From Rhipicephalus microplus (Eukaryota; Arthropoda; Arachnida; Ixodida; Ixodidae), in NCBI RefSeq assembly GCF_043290135.1, contig NC_134705.1:35901771-35965770 (forward strand): a stretch of DNA of 64,000 nt, read 5' to 3'. The stretch's first letter is position 1, and each line of letters begins with the position of its first letter. A program made the translations under genes and the position numbers. Below, one piece after another: positions 34,422 through 44,798 of this stretch. The notes under the pieces are model-generated. The model did not search any database. It saw nothing but the letters and a program-made list of their open reading frames with translations, and was not told where the DNA came from.

Positions 34422-36342
34422 CGCCCTTCCCGAAATTCGCGCAAGCGCTCAATTGCAGCTACGCGAATAAAAACAACATAAAGGGATGGTGCCAAAAGTC
34501 TCCAACCCTACAGCCGCACTTCGCACTTCCTTGACCGCCAGAGGCATTTCTGCAACGTGTGCAGTATTCTGTCTGCTTAAACCTCGGAGCATTCTAAACG
34601 GGCTCCACTACTAAGCAACAAAAAAAGAAAAAAGAAAAATAACACAAGGTCACAGGGTACACAAGTACTATCAATAAAGCAGGCAGGTAAAACAACAACA
34701 AACATCCTGCATGTTTATAGTCACACATGCACACAAAAAACACTTCACTGAAGCACATACACCTTTTGACACATGGTGCGGTTTAAGTCAACCAAAGAAT
34801 ACCATAACTCCTGCACGCTTACACACACAATAAAAAATACTTTTCACTGAGACACACACACACATTTCAACGCAAGGTGCTGCTCAAGTGCCTCCAGGTT
34901 CGCGCACGCCACTCAACTAAAGGAGTGTCCACCACTTGCCTAGTCCTCTAGTGTCTCAATAGCCCGTGACGCACCACTGCCATTTCCCGAGCAACAATTA
35001 GGTGCTTTAGACAGTGTACATGCGTCAGCAAGAATAGTGGGTGGTGGCAACAGACCATGGTCATCAGTGCGCTGAAGGGCCAGAAACTGAACGCTCCCGA
35101 GTTCCAACTGACTGACAAGGAATCGCGCCATCGAGTTGGAGAAAACCCGTGCCGTGCAAACTAGATCGACGCCTGAGTGTTGCTCTTCGCCCGCCGCGGT
35201 CGGTAGACCTCAGAAGTGGACATGCACAAGTTCACTGCGAGCCGATATGACTTTTCGGGATCTACTCATATCAACAGCGCTGCCTCACACAGTGTGGCTC
35301 TGTACCACTGAGACGCCCCATCCGCCCACGCGATTTTGTCTGCAACCCGCTCTCCCGTTAGCTCAGAAAACGGCCGAGCTACCTCCGCATAATTTAGCCC
35401 ATAGCTTAGGTAGTGTGCACACGATCCCTAAAGATCTAGAAGCTCCGTCCCAATGATTGGCACACTTATACCCTCGACTACCGCAAGTTCCTCACCGTCA
35501 GCCGCCTGACAAGGGGAAGCTGCCACACGCCCTAGGTAGCTCTTCAAAGAAAACTCTGCGCAACACTGTTTCCCATCGAGAACTCTTCCCACTTCCCCCC
35601 TCACGATTGTATGGGGATGTGAGCTCTTTGTAGTTATTCTCTCTTCTTCAGGAACTTTTGGTTGCCGCACCGAAGTCATTGGGTTGCGCACCGAACCGCA
35701 CCCCGTTCTCACTAAATATCTCGCGGACGCGGTCGTGGTGTTGTTTTTCGGCATCAGCCGACTGATAAGAGACCGGGCAAGTACCCGCAGCACACGCTGC
35801 TGCCGGCTGCGGTTCATACTCAGCCTCGCTAATTTCCACGCCTTGCTCGAACGATGCGCCAACTGACCCAACTTTTGGGCAACAAAGGCTCACTTCACTC
35901 GCGTCCCCCAGCTCTCGAGGCTCTGCTGGCCTCTGTGCCACGCACAAGCGCTGGCGTTGTCAGTCAACAATGCCTTCCACTTCCACGCGTTCTTCGACTA
36001 TTTGTGGTTTTACCTCAGCATGCTTCTTTTCGCGGAACTCCTCGGGTGCTCCTGTATCTCTCCTGCCCGCCGCTTGTGTTCCATTGGGTGACGCGCGGCT
36101 GCCCCGAAGGCTGTCATCGTCTCGCTCCTCACAATATGGGTGATCATACCCTCTATAATCGCGGTTTCCCTCTCGCTATCAGGGCTGTCGGCTTCTAACT
36201 GCCGCTCTTTGCCCGTGTTCACCGGGCCAGTCTTCAGCGTCAGCAGTGTGCTGCCTTTCTTTTCCGCGCTTTTCAACATGCTCTCGGAAGCGCATTCATT
36301 TTTAAGCAATTTAAACGCTTTTTCTGACAGCAGGCAATCCGC
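34422..36342 (-). other. internal part of the SCAN-Gag element, unassigned
   Basis: Several minus-strand frames of 100-147 codons (35428-35871, 35648-35947, 36010-36309) are open but show no RT, RNase H or integrase motif. They may be a damaged extra ORF. 34620-34870 is A/C-rich simple sequence. Confidence 0.5.
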
Positions 36343-36657
36343 TCATGCTGTCAGCCGGTCCGTTAACGCGCAAACCACTGGAACCATCCCTTTTAGGTCA
36401 GCCCTCACACCGCTTTCGCTAATCATCGTCCACGGGACCACCGCGAGCTTCGTCTTCACTGTACCACCGAATGCAGATGTTAAGGTAATAGTACCCTGCA
36501 GCTTCACCATCTCCGGTGGGATCGCGCTCTCCCGCAACACAGTGATCTCTGCCCCCGTGTCGAAAACCACTCCGATATGCCTATCCTTACAATCGAGTGA
36601 CACGGCGATAAGGTCACTGTGTGCTACCACCAGTTCTCTCCTCGAAGCGTGGGCCAC
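36343..36657 (-). pseudogene. pol: retropepsin-like protease of the SCAN-Gag element
   Basis: The minus-strand frame of 104 residues contains 'IGVVFDTGAEITVLRESAIP', a clear DTGA aspartyl protease active site with hydrophobic lead. It then runs to 'AVVPWTMISESGVRADLKGM', where the second half of the fold would be. It ends at TAA without continuing into RT. It would process Gag; the surrounding gag frame is broken. Confidence 0.75.
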
Positions 36658-36799
36658 TAAGCTCTTGCTCTCAGCACCCGGACCCCATTCAGTTGGCTGT
36701 TTATGGCGCTGAGGGCAATTTCAGTTTTGGTACCCTGCGCTACCACGACTGTAGCGTGCCCTAGACTTGACTTTTCCTTCTGCGCCTAGGCTTTCTTCG

Positions 36800-37300
36800 G
36801 CACGGCTAGTCTTCGCTGTCTCATTCTGAGCTCTAGCGTTGCTCGTGCCCTGCTAATCCACTGGCTTTTGATTCGCCTGTCTCGCAGCGCTGTTCGCACC
36901 CTGCGCTTCCTCAAACATTCGCAGCAACGCGGATACCTCTAGGTCTCTCATCCACGTTCTCCCTTCTTGGAGTGTCACATACCGCATGGCCTCCTCCGAC
37001 AATTTTTTTTAATTGATCGGCAACCAAAAGCTTGACCAGGCTCTGGAATGTCGACACCCTCTTGCCTCAAGATAAAAGTGGAGGTATCTCTCTAAATGTG
37101 TCAAAAAAGTGTCTTCCCTTCGTTCGCACTCATCCCAGACTCTAAAAATCTTCTTAAATACTCCTCTGCCGAATGTTTGAGCTCGTCAAGCACCGTTTTC
37201 TTCATTACCTGGTAATTTTTATGCTCCATTGGGTTCAGTCGCGTGGACAGAAATGTGACGCTGTCCGCTACCAATGGGAAAACCAAACGTCCCTAAATCT
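36800..37300 (-). pseudogene. gag: SCAN-like Gag of the SCAN-Gag element
   Basis: Minus-strand reading: 'NYQVMKKTVLDELKHSAEEYLRRFLES' (37101-37286), then after small frameshifts 'THLERYLHFYLEARG', 'EEAMRYVTLQEGRTWM' and 'LLRMFEEAQG'. This is the helical pattern of SCAN-type Gag C-terminal domains: K/E-rich helix, Y-x-x-R-F, later Y-V-x-x-x. SCAN modules dimerise; vertebrate SCAN zinc-finger proteins are thought to descend from such Gag. Here broken by indels near 37080 and 37010. Confidence 0.65.
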
Positions 37301-38657
37301 TTCCCGGTACCTCGTACCCTTCTATGGCACTCTCCACAGACTCAAACCACACCGGTGCTTCAGCCTCTGCTGAAAATTTGGGTAATACCCTTGTCATAAC
37401 TTTCGAGTAACATCTCAGTTAGCTACAAAGACCCAGCCTGCCGAACTCAGATCCACTCCACCTAGAGCTTCCGCGCATATTCTGCGACAGTCTCTCCATC
37501 TCCAACCGCAACTCCTGCAGTCTATGCTCCGGCATGAGAGTTCCAAAACGGCCACTTCTCTGGCTTTCCCGCGCACTACCCTCTTCCGGGTTTGCCGCAT
37601 CGCTCTCGTCTCCCGACTAACGACTCATGCCCTGCGTTTGCCTGCCCGGGTTTAAGGGGGCAAACCTTGTTACCATAGGATGCCTTAAAACTCAAAAAAG
37701 TCAGTGGCACCTCTGAGATGTAGGAACACCAGAGGACTCACCACTTGTGAAGCTGCTGCTCGCTGTCTTCTCGCCTTGCCCACCGTCAGACACTCGACAT
37801 CGCACGATGTGGCCAGGGTTGTCGCCGGACCGATGAACTTAAGATGACAGTTGCTGGACCGCTGACTTCCTCGCGTCGATGGCTGCCACACCGCAGCCTC
37901 CTCAGCTCGGTGGCTTGCTTCTTCGTTGGAAAAGCCGATGTCTTGGCTTTTGGTCTTGCGTGTCCTCCGCAACACGACGAGCTCCTTAGTACACAGAGCG
38001 TTCTCGTCGTCATTGTCTCGATCCTGTCTGACTGTGCCAGTAAAACTCAACCTTCTAGCCGCTCCCTCTGTTCCCTTGAGCAGAGCTCTCTCCGCTAAGT
38101 AGCGGCTGTTGCTATAGAAGGGAGTGGAAGGTTGGTTGCAATGTGTCCGTCTTGTCTTGTCGTGGCTGCTGCTACTTGTAAAGAATGGAGACCAGCGTCT
38201 TGCGATACATTGCAACTACTCGACATTATGTACAGCAACTTATGTAAAAATTTACAAGACTCTTCACCGTTGGAACGTCACATGTTACCTCGGCAGAGCC
38301 GACACAGCACTCTTTGCTGCGACCAGAACGACCATGAGGAAACGGGAGCCAGGTTTTAACCCCTCGTTTGCGCCTCCCAATTCTCGTCATGGTCAACCAA
38401 AACAATTTAGTCTGTTTATTGGACAGACACACTTGTTGCCGTCCTCTCCTCTCGCTCTCTTCTTCAAGCGCTTGACCTCCCGGTCTGAAAGAGAGAGACC
38501 AAAAGACGTACACAAGACGTTCAGCGAACTGTGCGAACACACGTGATGATGGCGCCGTTCGGCTGCGGACCCATGGTACTACTGTTATAGGACCAAGCTG
38601 TTCAGCGTGAGAGCTTTCGTGCGGACTCTAATTCAGATGGATGGGTGTCTATACACC

Positions 38658-39078
38658 TGTCAGCGGCACTCGAGTTCGCACAGCTGAATTCTCCGGCAGC
38701 GTCTCATTTTCTGGCAGCGTCTCCGTGGTTGCTCGGGAACCGCTGCTCTGCGTTAACGTGGACTCCGAGCCCTGAGCGCGTCCACTCGACGCGGTTGCGC
38801 ATTGGTTCAACGAACATTCAAAAAACAAAAGTGAGCCTTCGAGCCGGGACCGCATAGCGACGCATAGCGCGAGAGAGGAGAACGAGCCGAGATTCGAGCC
38901 GGGACCGGAGAGCGAGCCGAGACGCGAGTGGTGTCAGACGTAGCCGATCGAGCTCCTGCACCGAGTCCAGTTTCTTTATACATGTAACCGCTGCCGATTC
39001 ACCTGTAACTTAGCACGATACAGTTTTTCTTAAAATCTGAACCTTGCCTTGACTACATTCATTCGGACATCGCTGACA
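38658..39078 (+). repeat. 5' LTR of SAP-Gag Gypsy element
   Basis: TGTCAGCGGC...CGCTGACA, 421 bp. TTCTTTATACATG near 38971 could be a TATA-like signal. Confidence 0.93.
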
Positions 39079-40008
39079 TGGCGCAGCCGACAGGATGTGA
39101 AACGACCGAGCTGCATGCGGAGGAGGAAACGACGCCACGAGAAGGAGCGATGCCACGCCGTGCATCGTCTCGGGACTCCGAAACGACCATCGTCGAAAGC
39201 GTTTTCACGACCCTCGACCACAGCACGATGGCAAATGCAACGAAAAAGCAACTCGTCGACGAGCTGAGAGCACGAGGTATACGGTGGTCCGGACGAAAGG
39301 ACGAGCTCATCGCAAGAATCATCCGCGACAACATCACTCGCCAAGCCCTAGAGCCGACGAACTCGTCAACGAAGGACCAGGCTGCCTACGACGACGACAG
39401 GCAGGCGCACCTGGAGACACTGTCCGCCGACAACGCGAGGCTTTGCGCTGAACTGAGCAGCCTGCGAGCCCAGCTTAACCGTGCGACCACGAGTGAACGT
39501 GAGACATCGCACGAAGCCCATCAGAACGCTTCACTGCCAACGGAACGGGTGACGACTCCAACCCTCGGGCTGCACCATTCCGTACCTGCTGACATAACGA
39601 TGTCCTCGGGTTTGACGCGGCCACCATCACTGAACGACGGCACCAACCAAGACGCGGCACGCCCCGCCGCGCCGACCGTTTCAACGGACGAGGGAGAACC
39701 TTCCATGGCCCAGATCCTCGCCGCGCTCGTGAACACACAAGCCCTGCTCGCCAACACGCTGTCGAGAGGTCCACCGATGACGAGCCCGATCAAGATTCGA
39801 TCCACAAGCGACACGTCATCCTCAATCCCCTTGTTCCATGGGACGCCGCCACAAAGTGCTCACGAATGGATTACGCAAGTGGAGAGAATCGCAGCGCTCG
39901 CCCACTGGACGCCATCGCTGACGTTGGGGACAGCAGCAAGCCGCTTGACGGGATCTGCCAAGGATTGGCACAGCGCCTACGCAATGGAAGGCACAGCGCC
40001 TTCCATTG
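39078..40008 (+). pseudogene. gag: Gag N-terminal part with SAP domain and coiled coil
   Basis: The ATG overlaps the end of the LTR and the primer site. Residues about 53-85 ('TKKQLVDELRARGIRWSGRK' then 'DELIARIIRDN') form a SAP motif: two helices, with L-x-x-E-L-x-x-R-G and K-x-E-L-x-x-R-I. SAP domains bind DNA/chromatin in host proteins. A short coiled coil follows (about 112-140), a Pro/Thr-rich linker, then the Gag core ('AHEWITQVERIAALAHW', 'LTGSAKDWHSAY'). The frame is lost at about 39995 inside an 11-bp inverted repeat and continues in the next entry. Confidence 0.88.
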
Positions 40009-42763
40009 CTCACAGTATGACACCTGGGAGCAATGGAAAGAACTGCTCATTCTCCGATTCAAACGAAAGCTGACTATGCAGGAGTTCCTCGAACTGCAGA
40101 CGAAGCGACGCCTTCAGAGCCACGAGACCATCGTCGAGTACATGTACTCGAAGAACGCCATTTTGAGCAAGGCGCCGTACCGTTTAGCAGAGGAAGAACG
40201 AATTTCCCTCATTCTCAGCGGCATCGAGGACGACACATGGGCCAACCCACTCGCAGCGCAGCTGTGTGGCACAGTAACCGAACTCATTGACAGAGCGGCT
40301 TTGCTCGACGCGAGGCGTCGCACGACCGTGTGTGCCGAGAACGACAAGAAACCGTCATCGTCTACAGCGAGCCGTGGTCAGGGTTCGAACCAGCGGGTGC
40401 CAGCCAGCAGCTCTGCCAACTTGCCGAAGGCCAACCCGCGCAGCGATTTCTCGGGAGCTCCACACCCGCGGCCCATCTTTGCTCGTTCGTGCTTCAACTG
40501 CGGCGACATCGGTCACCTGTTCCGTGATTGTAGAAAGCCGAAAACGCCAGCAACGATCAGAGTGGACGAGAAACGAGCGAAGAGGAACAATAGCAGCCAC
40601 GAAACAGGGACTACGTCACCTAGGCAAGCGAACTGTTTTTTGCATTCGACGGGTGGCACATTACCAATAGTGTCCGGTACTGCTAACAACCGACCCGTCC
40701 GCGTGTGCATTGACACTGGCGCCAACTTATCCATCATGAGTGCCAATGCCTTGACGGACGACATTCCCACGCACGCATGGGTATCGCGCGAGAACATCGA
40801 AGTTCCTAACCGCAGCATATGCCCAACTCTCGCTGCAACGCTTGATGTGACACTGGGCACCACGAATGTGCGACTCGAAGACGTCGTGATAACGGAACTG
40901 CCCAGCGGCATCGACCTGATTCTGGGATCAGACTGGCGACGAGTCGCGAACTTCGACGTAACGTTTCACACGTCAAACGATGTGACTATCGTTCCAGTCG
41001 AGCCCTCCGGAAAATTTTCATCGTCCGAAGTGCCACCCCCGAAACAAGGCACACCACACCGCACCGGGGAAACGCTTATTGCGACGTTCGGCCGGCAATC
41101 GGACGAGACTGTTTCCAAAGACGAAGGGTACGTGCGCCTCAACACGAAATGTCCCGCACCCGACGAATACTTCACGAGTCTGGTCGAAGACGCCACACGG
41201 AAGATAACGAAGGATGCCACCGAGGCAGAGAGGGAACAACTTTACGCAATTCTGTTAAGGCATCACCAAGCGTTCACTTCCAAAGCCGACACTTTGGGCG
41301 TGTGTCCTCACACCGAGCACAGCATCGAACTCAGAGACAATATACCAGTGTCATCGAGGCCGTACAGATGCTCACCGGCTGATCGCAAGTTCATCCGAGA
41401 ACAGGTGAATGACTACCTCTCCAAGGGCATCATAAGGCCGAGCGAAAGCGAGTACGGTGCTCCAACGATAGTCGTCGACCAACCGCACCACCCGACGACT
41501 CCACGAAGAATGGTACACGACTATCGCAAGCTCAACGAGGAAACCATCAACCCTTCTTATCCAATGCCCGTCATGGAAGACGTTATTGACGATGTCATGC
41601 GCGACGGATCGGCTTACTTCACTGTGTTGGACGTGAAGACGGCATTTTTGACTATACGAATGAAGCCGGACGACGTACACAAGACCGCATTCGTCACTAC
41701 AGACGAAAAGCACGAATACCTTCGAATGGCCTTTGGGTTTTGCAAGGCCCCTCAGACCATGCAAAGAGTCATGCGTTGCACGTTTGATGGCTTACCTAGG
41801 ACAGCTACGTTCATGGACGATGTCGGGCAGGGGGCCACAACAGTGAGGGAGGCTTTGGATTTGCTGAACGAAGCACTCAGGAGAGTCGTGATCAACTGCT
41901 TGAAGATGGATCTCCGGAAATGCCAGTTGATTCAAGACAAAGTATCTTTCCTGGGTTACGTGATCTTCGACGAAGGACGAACACTGGACGAATCCAGAGT
42001 TTCCGCTGTCGAGAAGTTCGAGCCGCATCGCAACGCAAAGAAGCTGTACTCCTTCCTGCAGTTCGCTAACCACTACCGAAAGTTCATACCGGAGTTTGCA
42101 AAGGTCACGCACAAGCTACGGCACCTTCTGGCGAAGGACGTTCCTTTCGTATGGACTGACGCTCATGAAGCAACCGTCAACGCCATAAAGCATGCCTTGA
42201 AGAACCCGCCGATTTTGGCGAGCTTCCGCCCAGACTGCCTGACTAACGTTCACGTCGACGCTTCGCAAACCGGGCTGGGTGCGGTGCTTTCTCAAACTCA
42301 AGACGGAAAGGAGCGAATCATAGAGTACGCAAGCAGATCACTAAACGAGCACGATCGTGGTCTACACTCTAATATGCTCGAGTGCATGGCGCTCCACTGG
42401 CGGATCACTGAGAAGTTTTCGGTCTACCTGAGAGGAGGCCCTCGTTTTACAGTGTTCACGGACAACCTCAGCTTGTCATACCTCGTCCAGAATGAAGCCA
42501 GCAACCGCAGATTTGCGAGGTGGACGCTCGACTTAGCAGAGTACACCTTCGACGTCAAGCACAAGCCAGGACGCCAGAACTCCGCTGCTGACGCACTCTC
42601 GAGGCAGTCGGAATCTGCAGAGGCTTTCGACCAGGGCGTTTCGACGCGAGACCTCCACTGCTACGCAGTAGTGGTCGGCAAACACAGTCGCCTACGCGAG
42701 TTTCAGGAGAGGGATACTGACTGCAAAAGATTTCGGGAGGAGGACGGGTCCGTCGGATGGTGA
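39998..42763 (+). pseudogene. pol: Gag C-terminus, protease, RT and RNase H (SAP-Gag Gypsy)
   Basis: One open frame of about 920 codons. Gag core end ('YDTWEQWKELLILRFKRKL'), knuckle CFNCGDIGHLFRDC, protease 'CIDTGANLSIMS' (about 40705-40740) and 'DLILGSDW', RT 'YSMPV' type fingers with 'AYFTVLDVKTAFLTIRM', 'MAFGFCKAPQTMQRVM', active site FMDD ('ATFMDDVGQG', about 41810-41830), RNase H 'VHVDASQTGLGAVL', 'SNMLECMALHW', 'FTDNLSLSYL'. Gag and Pol are in a single frame, with no stop between knuckle and protease. The frame ends at TGA 42761 just before the integrase. Catalytic residues look intact. Confidence 0.93.
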
Positions 42764-43845
42764 TCATTCCCGCTGCCCTCCGAAGCAGTGTGATCGTTTT
42801 CCACGACAACAACGGCCACCTAGTCGTCGAGAAGACAAGAGCCCTGATCCAGTGAAAGTACTGGTGGCCATCGATGAGAAAGGACATACGCGAGTATGTT
42901 GACTCCTGCCACACGTGCCAGACTATCAACGCCCGCACGACACGGAATGAAAGTTGCCTCATCCCACGCGATATTCCTACTGAGCCAAACGCGGTGATAT
43001 CCCTGGATCACAGGGGTCCGCTAAACGAGAAGGGAGACCACATCCTCGTGTGTATCGACCACGCCACGAGATACATGGACGCCGTGACCATACCGAGCAC
43101 TTCGTCGACGCACTACCTTGACTTCATGAGAAACCGGTGGATTCCGCGATTTTGAGTTCCCAGCGTCATTATTACGGACCAAGCCAAGAAATTCGTGAAC
43201 AAGAAAACCAACCAATTCCATCACAGACTGAAAATTGCTCATCAGAACTCCCCACCATACTGGCCACAATCAAACGGACTGATTGAGCGAATGGTAGGAA
43301 CATTGAAACAGGTGCTACGCAAAATGCTAAACAACAAGGACAAATGGCAGAAGGAACTACCCCGAGCAACGCTAGCAATCAACGCCACGAAGCATCGTCA
43401 CAGTGGCCACAGCCCATTTCGACTCATGCACGGCTACAACCCAAAACTGCCAGGAGAGCTCAACTTCGCCTCAGTCGAGGGAGACATCGACGAGTCTCAT
43501 AGACTACACGACTTGGCAAGGGGACGTGCGGAGGCAAGAGAGAGGCTACTGCAGAGTCAGCGCAAAACAACGGTCCGATACGACAAGAAGCGGCGAACTC
43601 CGAGGTTCATAACGGGGGACCTCGTCCTGCTTGAGTTGAGCGCTCGAGGCACATTAGACCCTCGCTATGAAGGTCCGTTCGAGATAACGGCCCTCGTCGG
43701 AGGAAACAGGGCCGAGATCCAAAGAGTACCCCACACACCGGGCATGATCAACCAAAAAATCGTGAACGTGGAGCAGCTTCGTAGATATAAGGAGCCGCTC
43801 CTAGAAGTTACGGAACCATCGCCATCTAACGACACGCACGCCTGA
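42760..43845 (+). pseudogene. pol: integrase (SAP-Gag Gypsy)
   Basis: Frame +1 from 42760: HHCC 'FHDNNGHLVVEK...CHTCQ', interrupted by TGA at 42853-42855. The core has Asp in 'VISLDHRGPL' and Asp in 'VIITDQAKKF', with TGA at 43153-43155 where Gly is expected (R-F-G-V-P), and Glu in 'NGLIERMVGTLKQ'. A basic tail with 'FITGDLVLLELSARG' ends at TGA 43843. All three catalytic residues survive, so two nonsense changes and one frameshift are the main damage. Confidence 0.92.
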
Positions 43846-43872
43846 GGACAGGCGCAATTTTCGGGAGGGCCG

Positions 43873-44292
43873 TGTCAGCGGCACTCGAGTTCGCACAGCT
43901 GAATTCTCCGGCAGCGTCTCATTCTCCGGCAGCGTCTCCGTGGTGGCTCGGGAAACGCTGCACTGCGTTAACGTGGACTCCGAGCCCTGAGCACGTCCAC
44001 TCGACGCGGTTGCCCATTGGTTCAACGAACATTCAAAAACAAAAGTGAGCCTTCGAGCCGGGACCGCATAGCGACGCATCGCGCGAGAGAGGAGAACGAG
44101 CCGAGATTCGAGCCGGGACCGGAGAGCGAGCCGAGACGCGAGTGGTGTCAGACGTAGCCGATCGAGCTCCTGCACCGAGTCCAGTTTCTTTATACATGTA
44201 ACCGCTGCCGATTCACCTGTAACTTAGCACGATACAGTTTTTCTTAAAATCTGAACCTTGCCTTGACTACATTCATTCGGACATCGCCTGCA
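43873..44292 (+). repeat. 3' LTR of SAP-Gag Gypsy element
   Basis: TGTCAGCGGC...CGCCTGCA, 420 bp, followed by the CACC duplication. Confidence 0.93.
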
Positions 44293-44500
44293 CACCAGAT
44301 GTCCTCACGTCGCTTGCCGGCTCGGCGCTGCCTGAGGAACGCTTAGCTGGTTGTTAAAAGTGGTTACCGACCACGGTTCTCCTACCAGAACGGGCGTCCT
44401 AACGCCGGGATTATCGTTTCCCGATAATCGGTTCTTTGAGAAGCGCACCCCTTGTGACAAAGAAGACTCACTCCCTGGCCTGCGACGCCAGACCTTACAA

Positions 44501-44705
44501 TCATCAATTATATGTGGGGGATGAATTTTTATCGAGCATAAGTTTTAGCTTCTGTGAGCTCGCTTCAAAATCAGCGCTTCTTGAGCAGAATTGTTCAAAC
44601 TGGTGAGCCTGGCTGTATGGAATACTGTTTTTACAGTGGCGCAGGTGATCGCTTTTGGAATGGAAGTATATTTTTTTATTTGAACATACTGCAGGCTTTT
44701 CACGG
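44501..44705 (-). pseudogene. PLE middle fragment between RT and endonuclease
   Basis: Minus-strand frames read 'LQYVQIKK', then 'FHSKSDHLRHCKNSIPYSQA' and 'ADFEASSQKLKLML', the segment that follows the RT in PLEs (H-x-x-H-C/T-K-x-S-I-P/V-Y-S-Q). It continues collinearly from the RT end at 48725 and into the nuclease at 33587. The two boundaries mark the LINE and LTR-element insertions. Confidence 0.78.
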
Positions 44706-44798
44706 ACCATGCTGGAGTGGAGACAAGAAAATACAAACTAAGCTTCGAAAAAAGTTACATACCGGAATAACAAGAAAAAAGATACAGTGTCAAACAGC

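Larger units (their letters stand above)
38658..44292 (+). mobile_element. full-length Ty3/Gypsy element with SAP-domain Gag
   Basis: 5635 bp, LTRs of 421 and 420 bp with only about ten differences by eye, a 4-bp duplication CACC (38654-38657 and 44293-44296), and a primer site TGGCGCAGCCGACAGGATG right after the 5' LTR. That site is complementary in type to the 3' end of tRNA-Ser(UCN). A purine tract (ttcgggagggcc) precedes the 3' LTR. It is inserted in the LTR of the SCAN-Gag element and is the youngest layer of the stack. Frames are broken at about 40000, 42760, 42853 and 43153. Confidence 0.95.
33588..44500 (-). mobile_element. LTR element with SCAN-like Gag, inserted in the PLE
   Basis: Two LTR copies (33588-34421 and 38040-44500, the latter split) enclose about 3.6 kb. 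On the minus strand the order is LTR, primer site starting TGGCACAGTCAGACAGGATC, SCAN-like gag, protease, an unassigned part, purine tract (ttcgggaaggg), LTR. No RT or integrase was found, so it looks non-autonomous. SCAN-like capsids are known in Gmr1-like Gypsy elements. Removing the nested element leaves about 5.3 kb. Confidence 0.75.
38040..44500 (-). repeat. 5' LTR of the SCAN-Gag element, split by a nested Gypsy element
   Basis: 38040-38657 and 44297-44500 together match the intact LTR at 33588-34421. The left part stops at 'TATACACC', and the right part resumes with 'AGATGTCCTC', continuous in the intact copy. Confidence 0.88.

Noticed and set aside
38658..44292. An endogenous retrovirus with envelope
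   Set aside because: The space between integrase end (43845) and the 3' LTR (43873) is 27 bp, so there is no env gene; it is a Gypsy retrotransposon.
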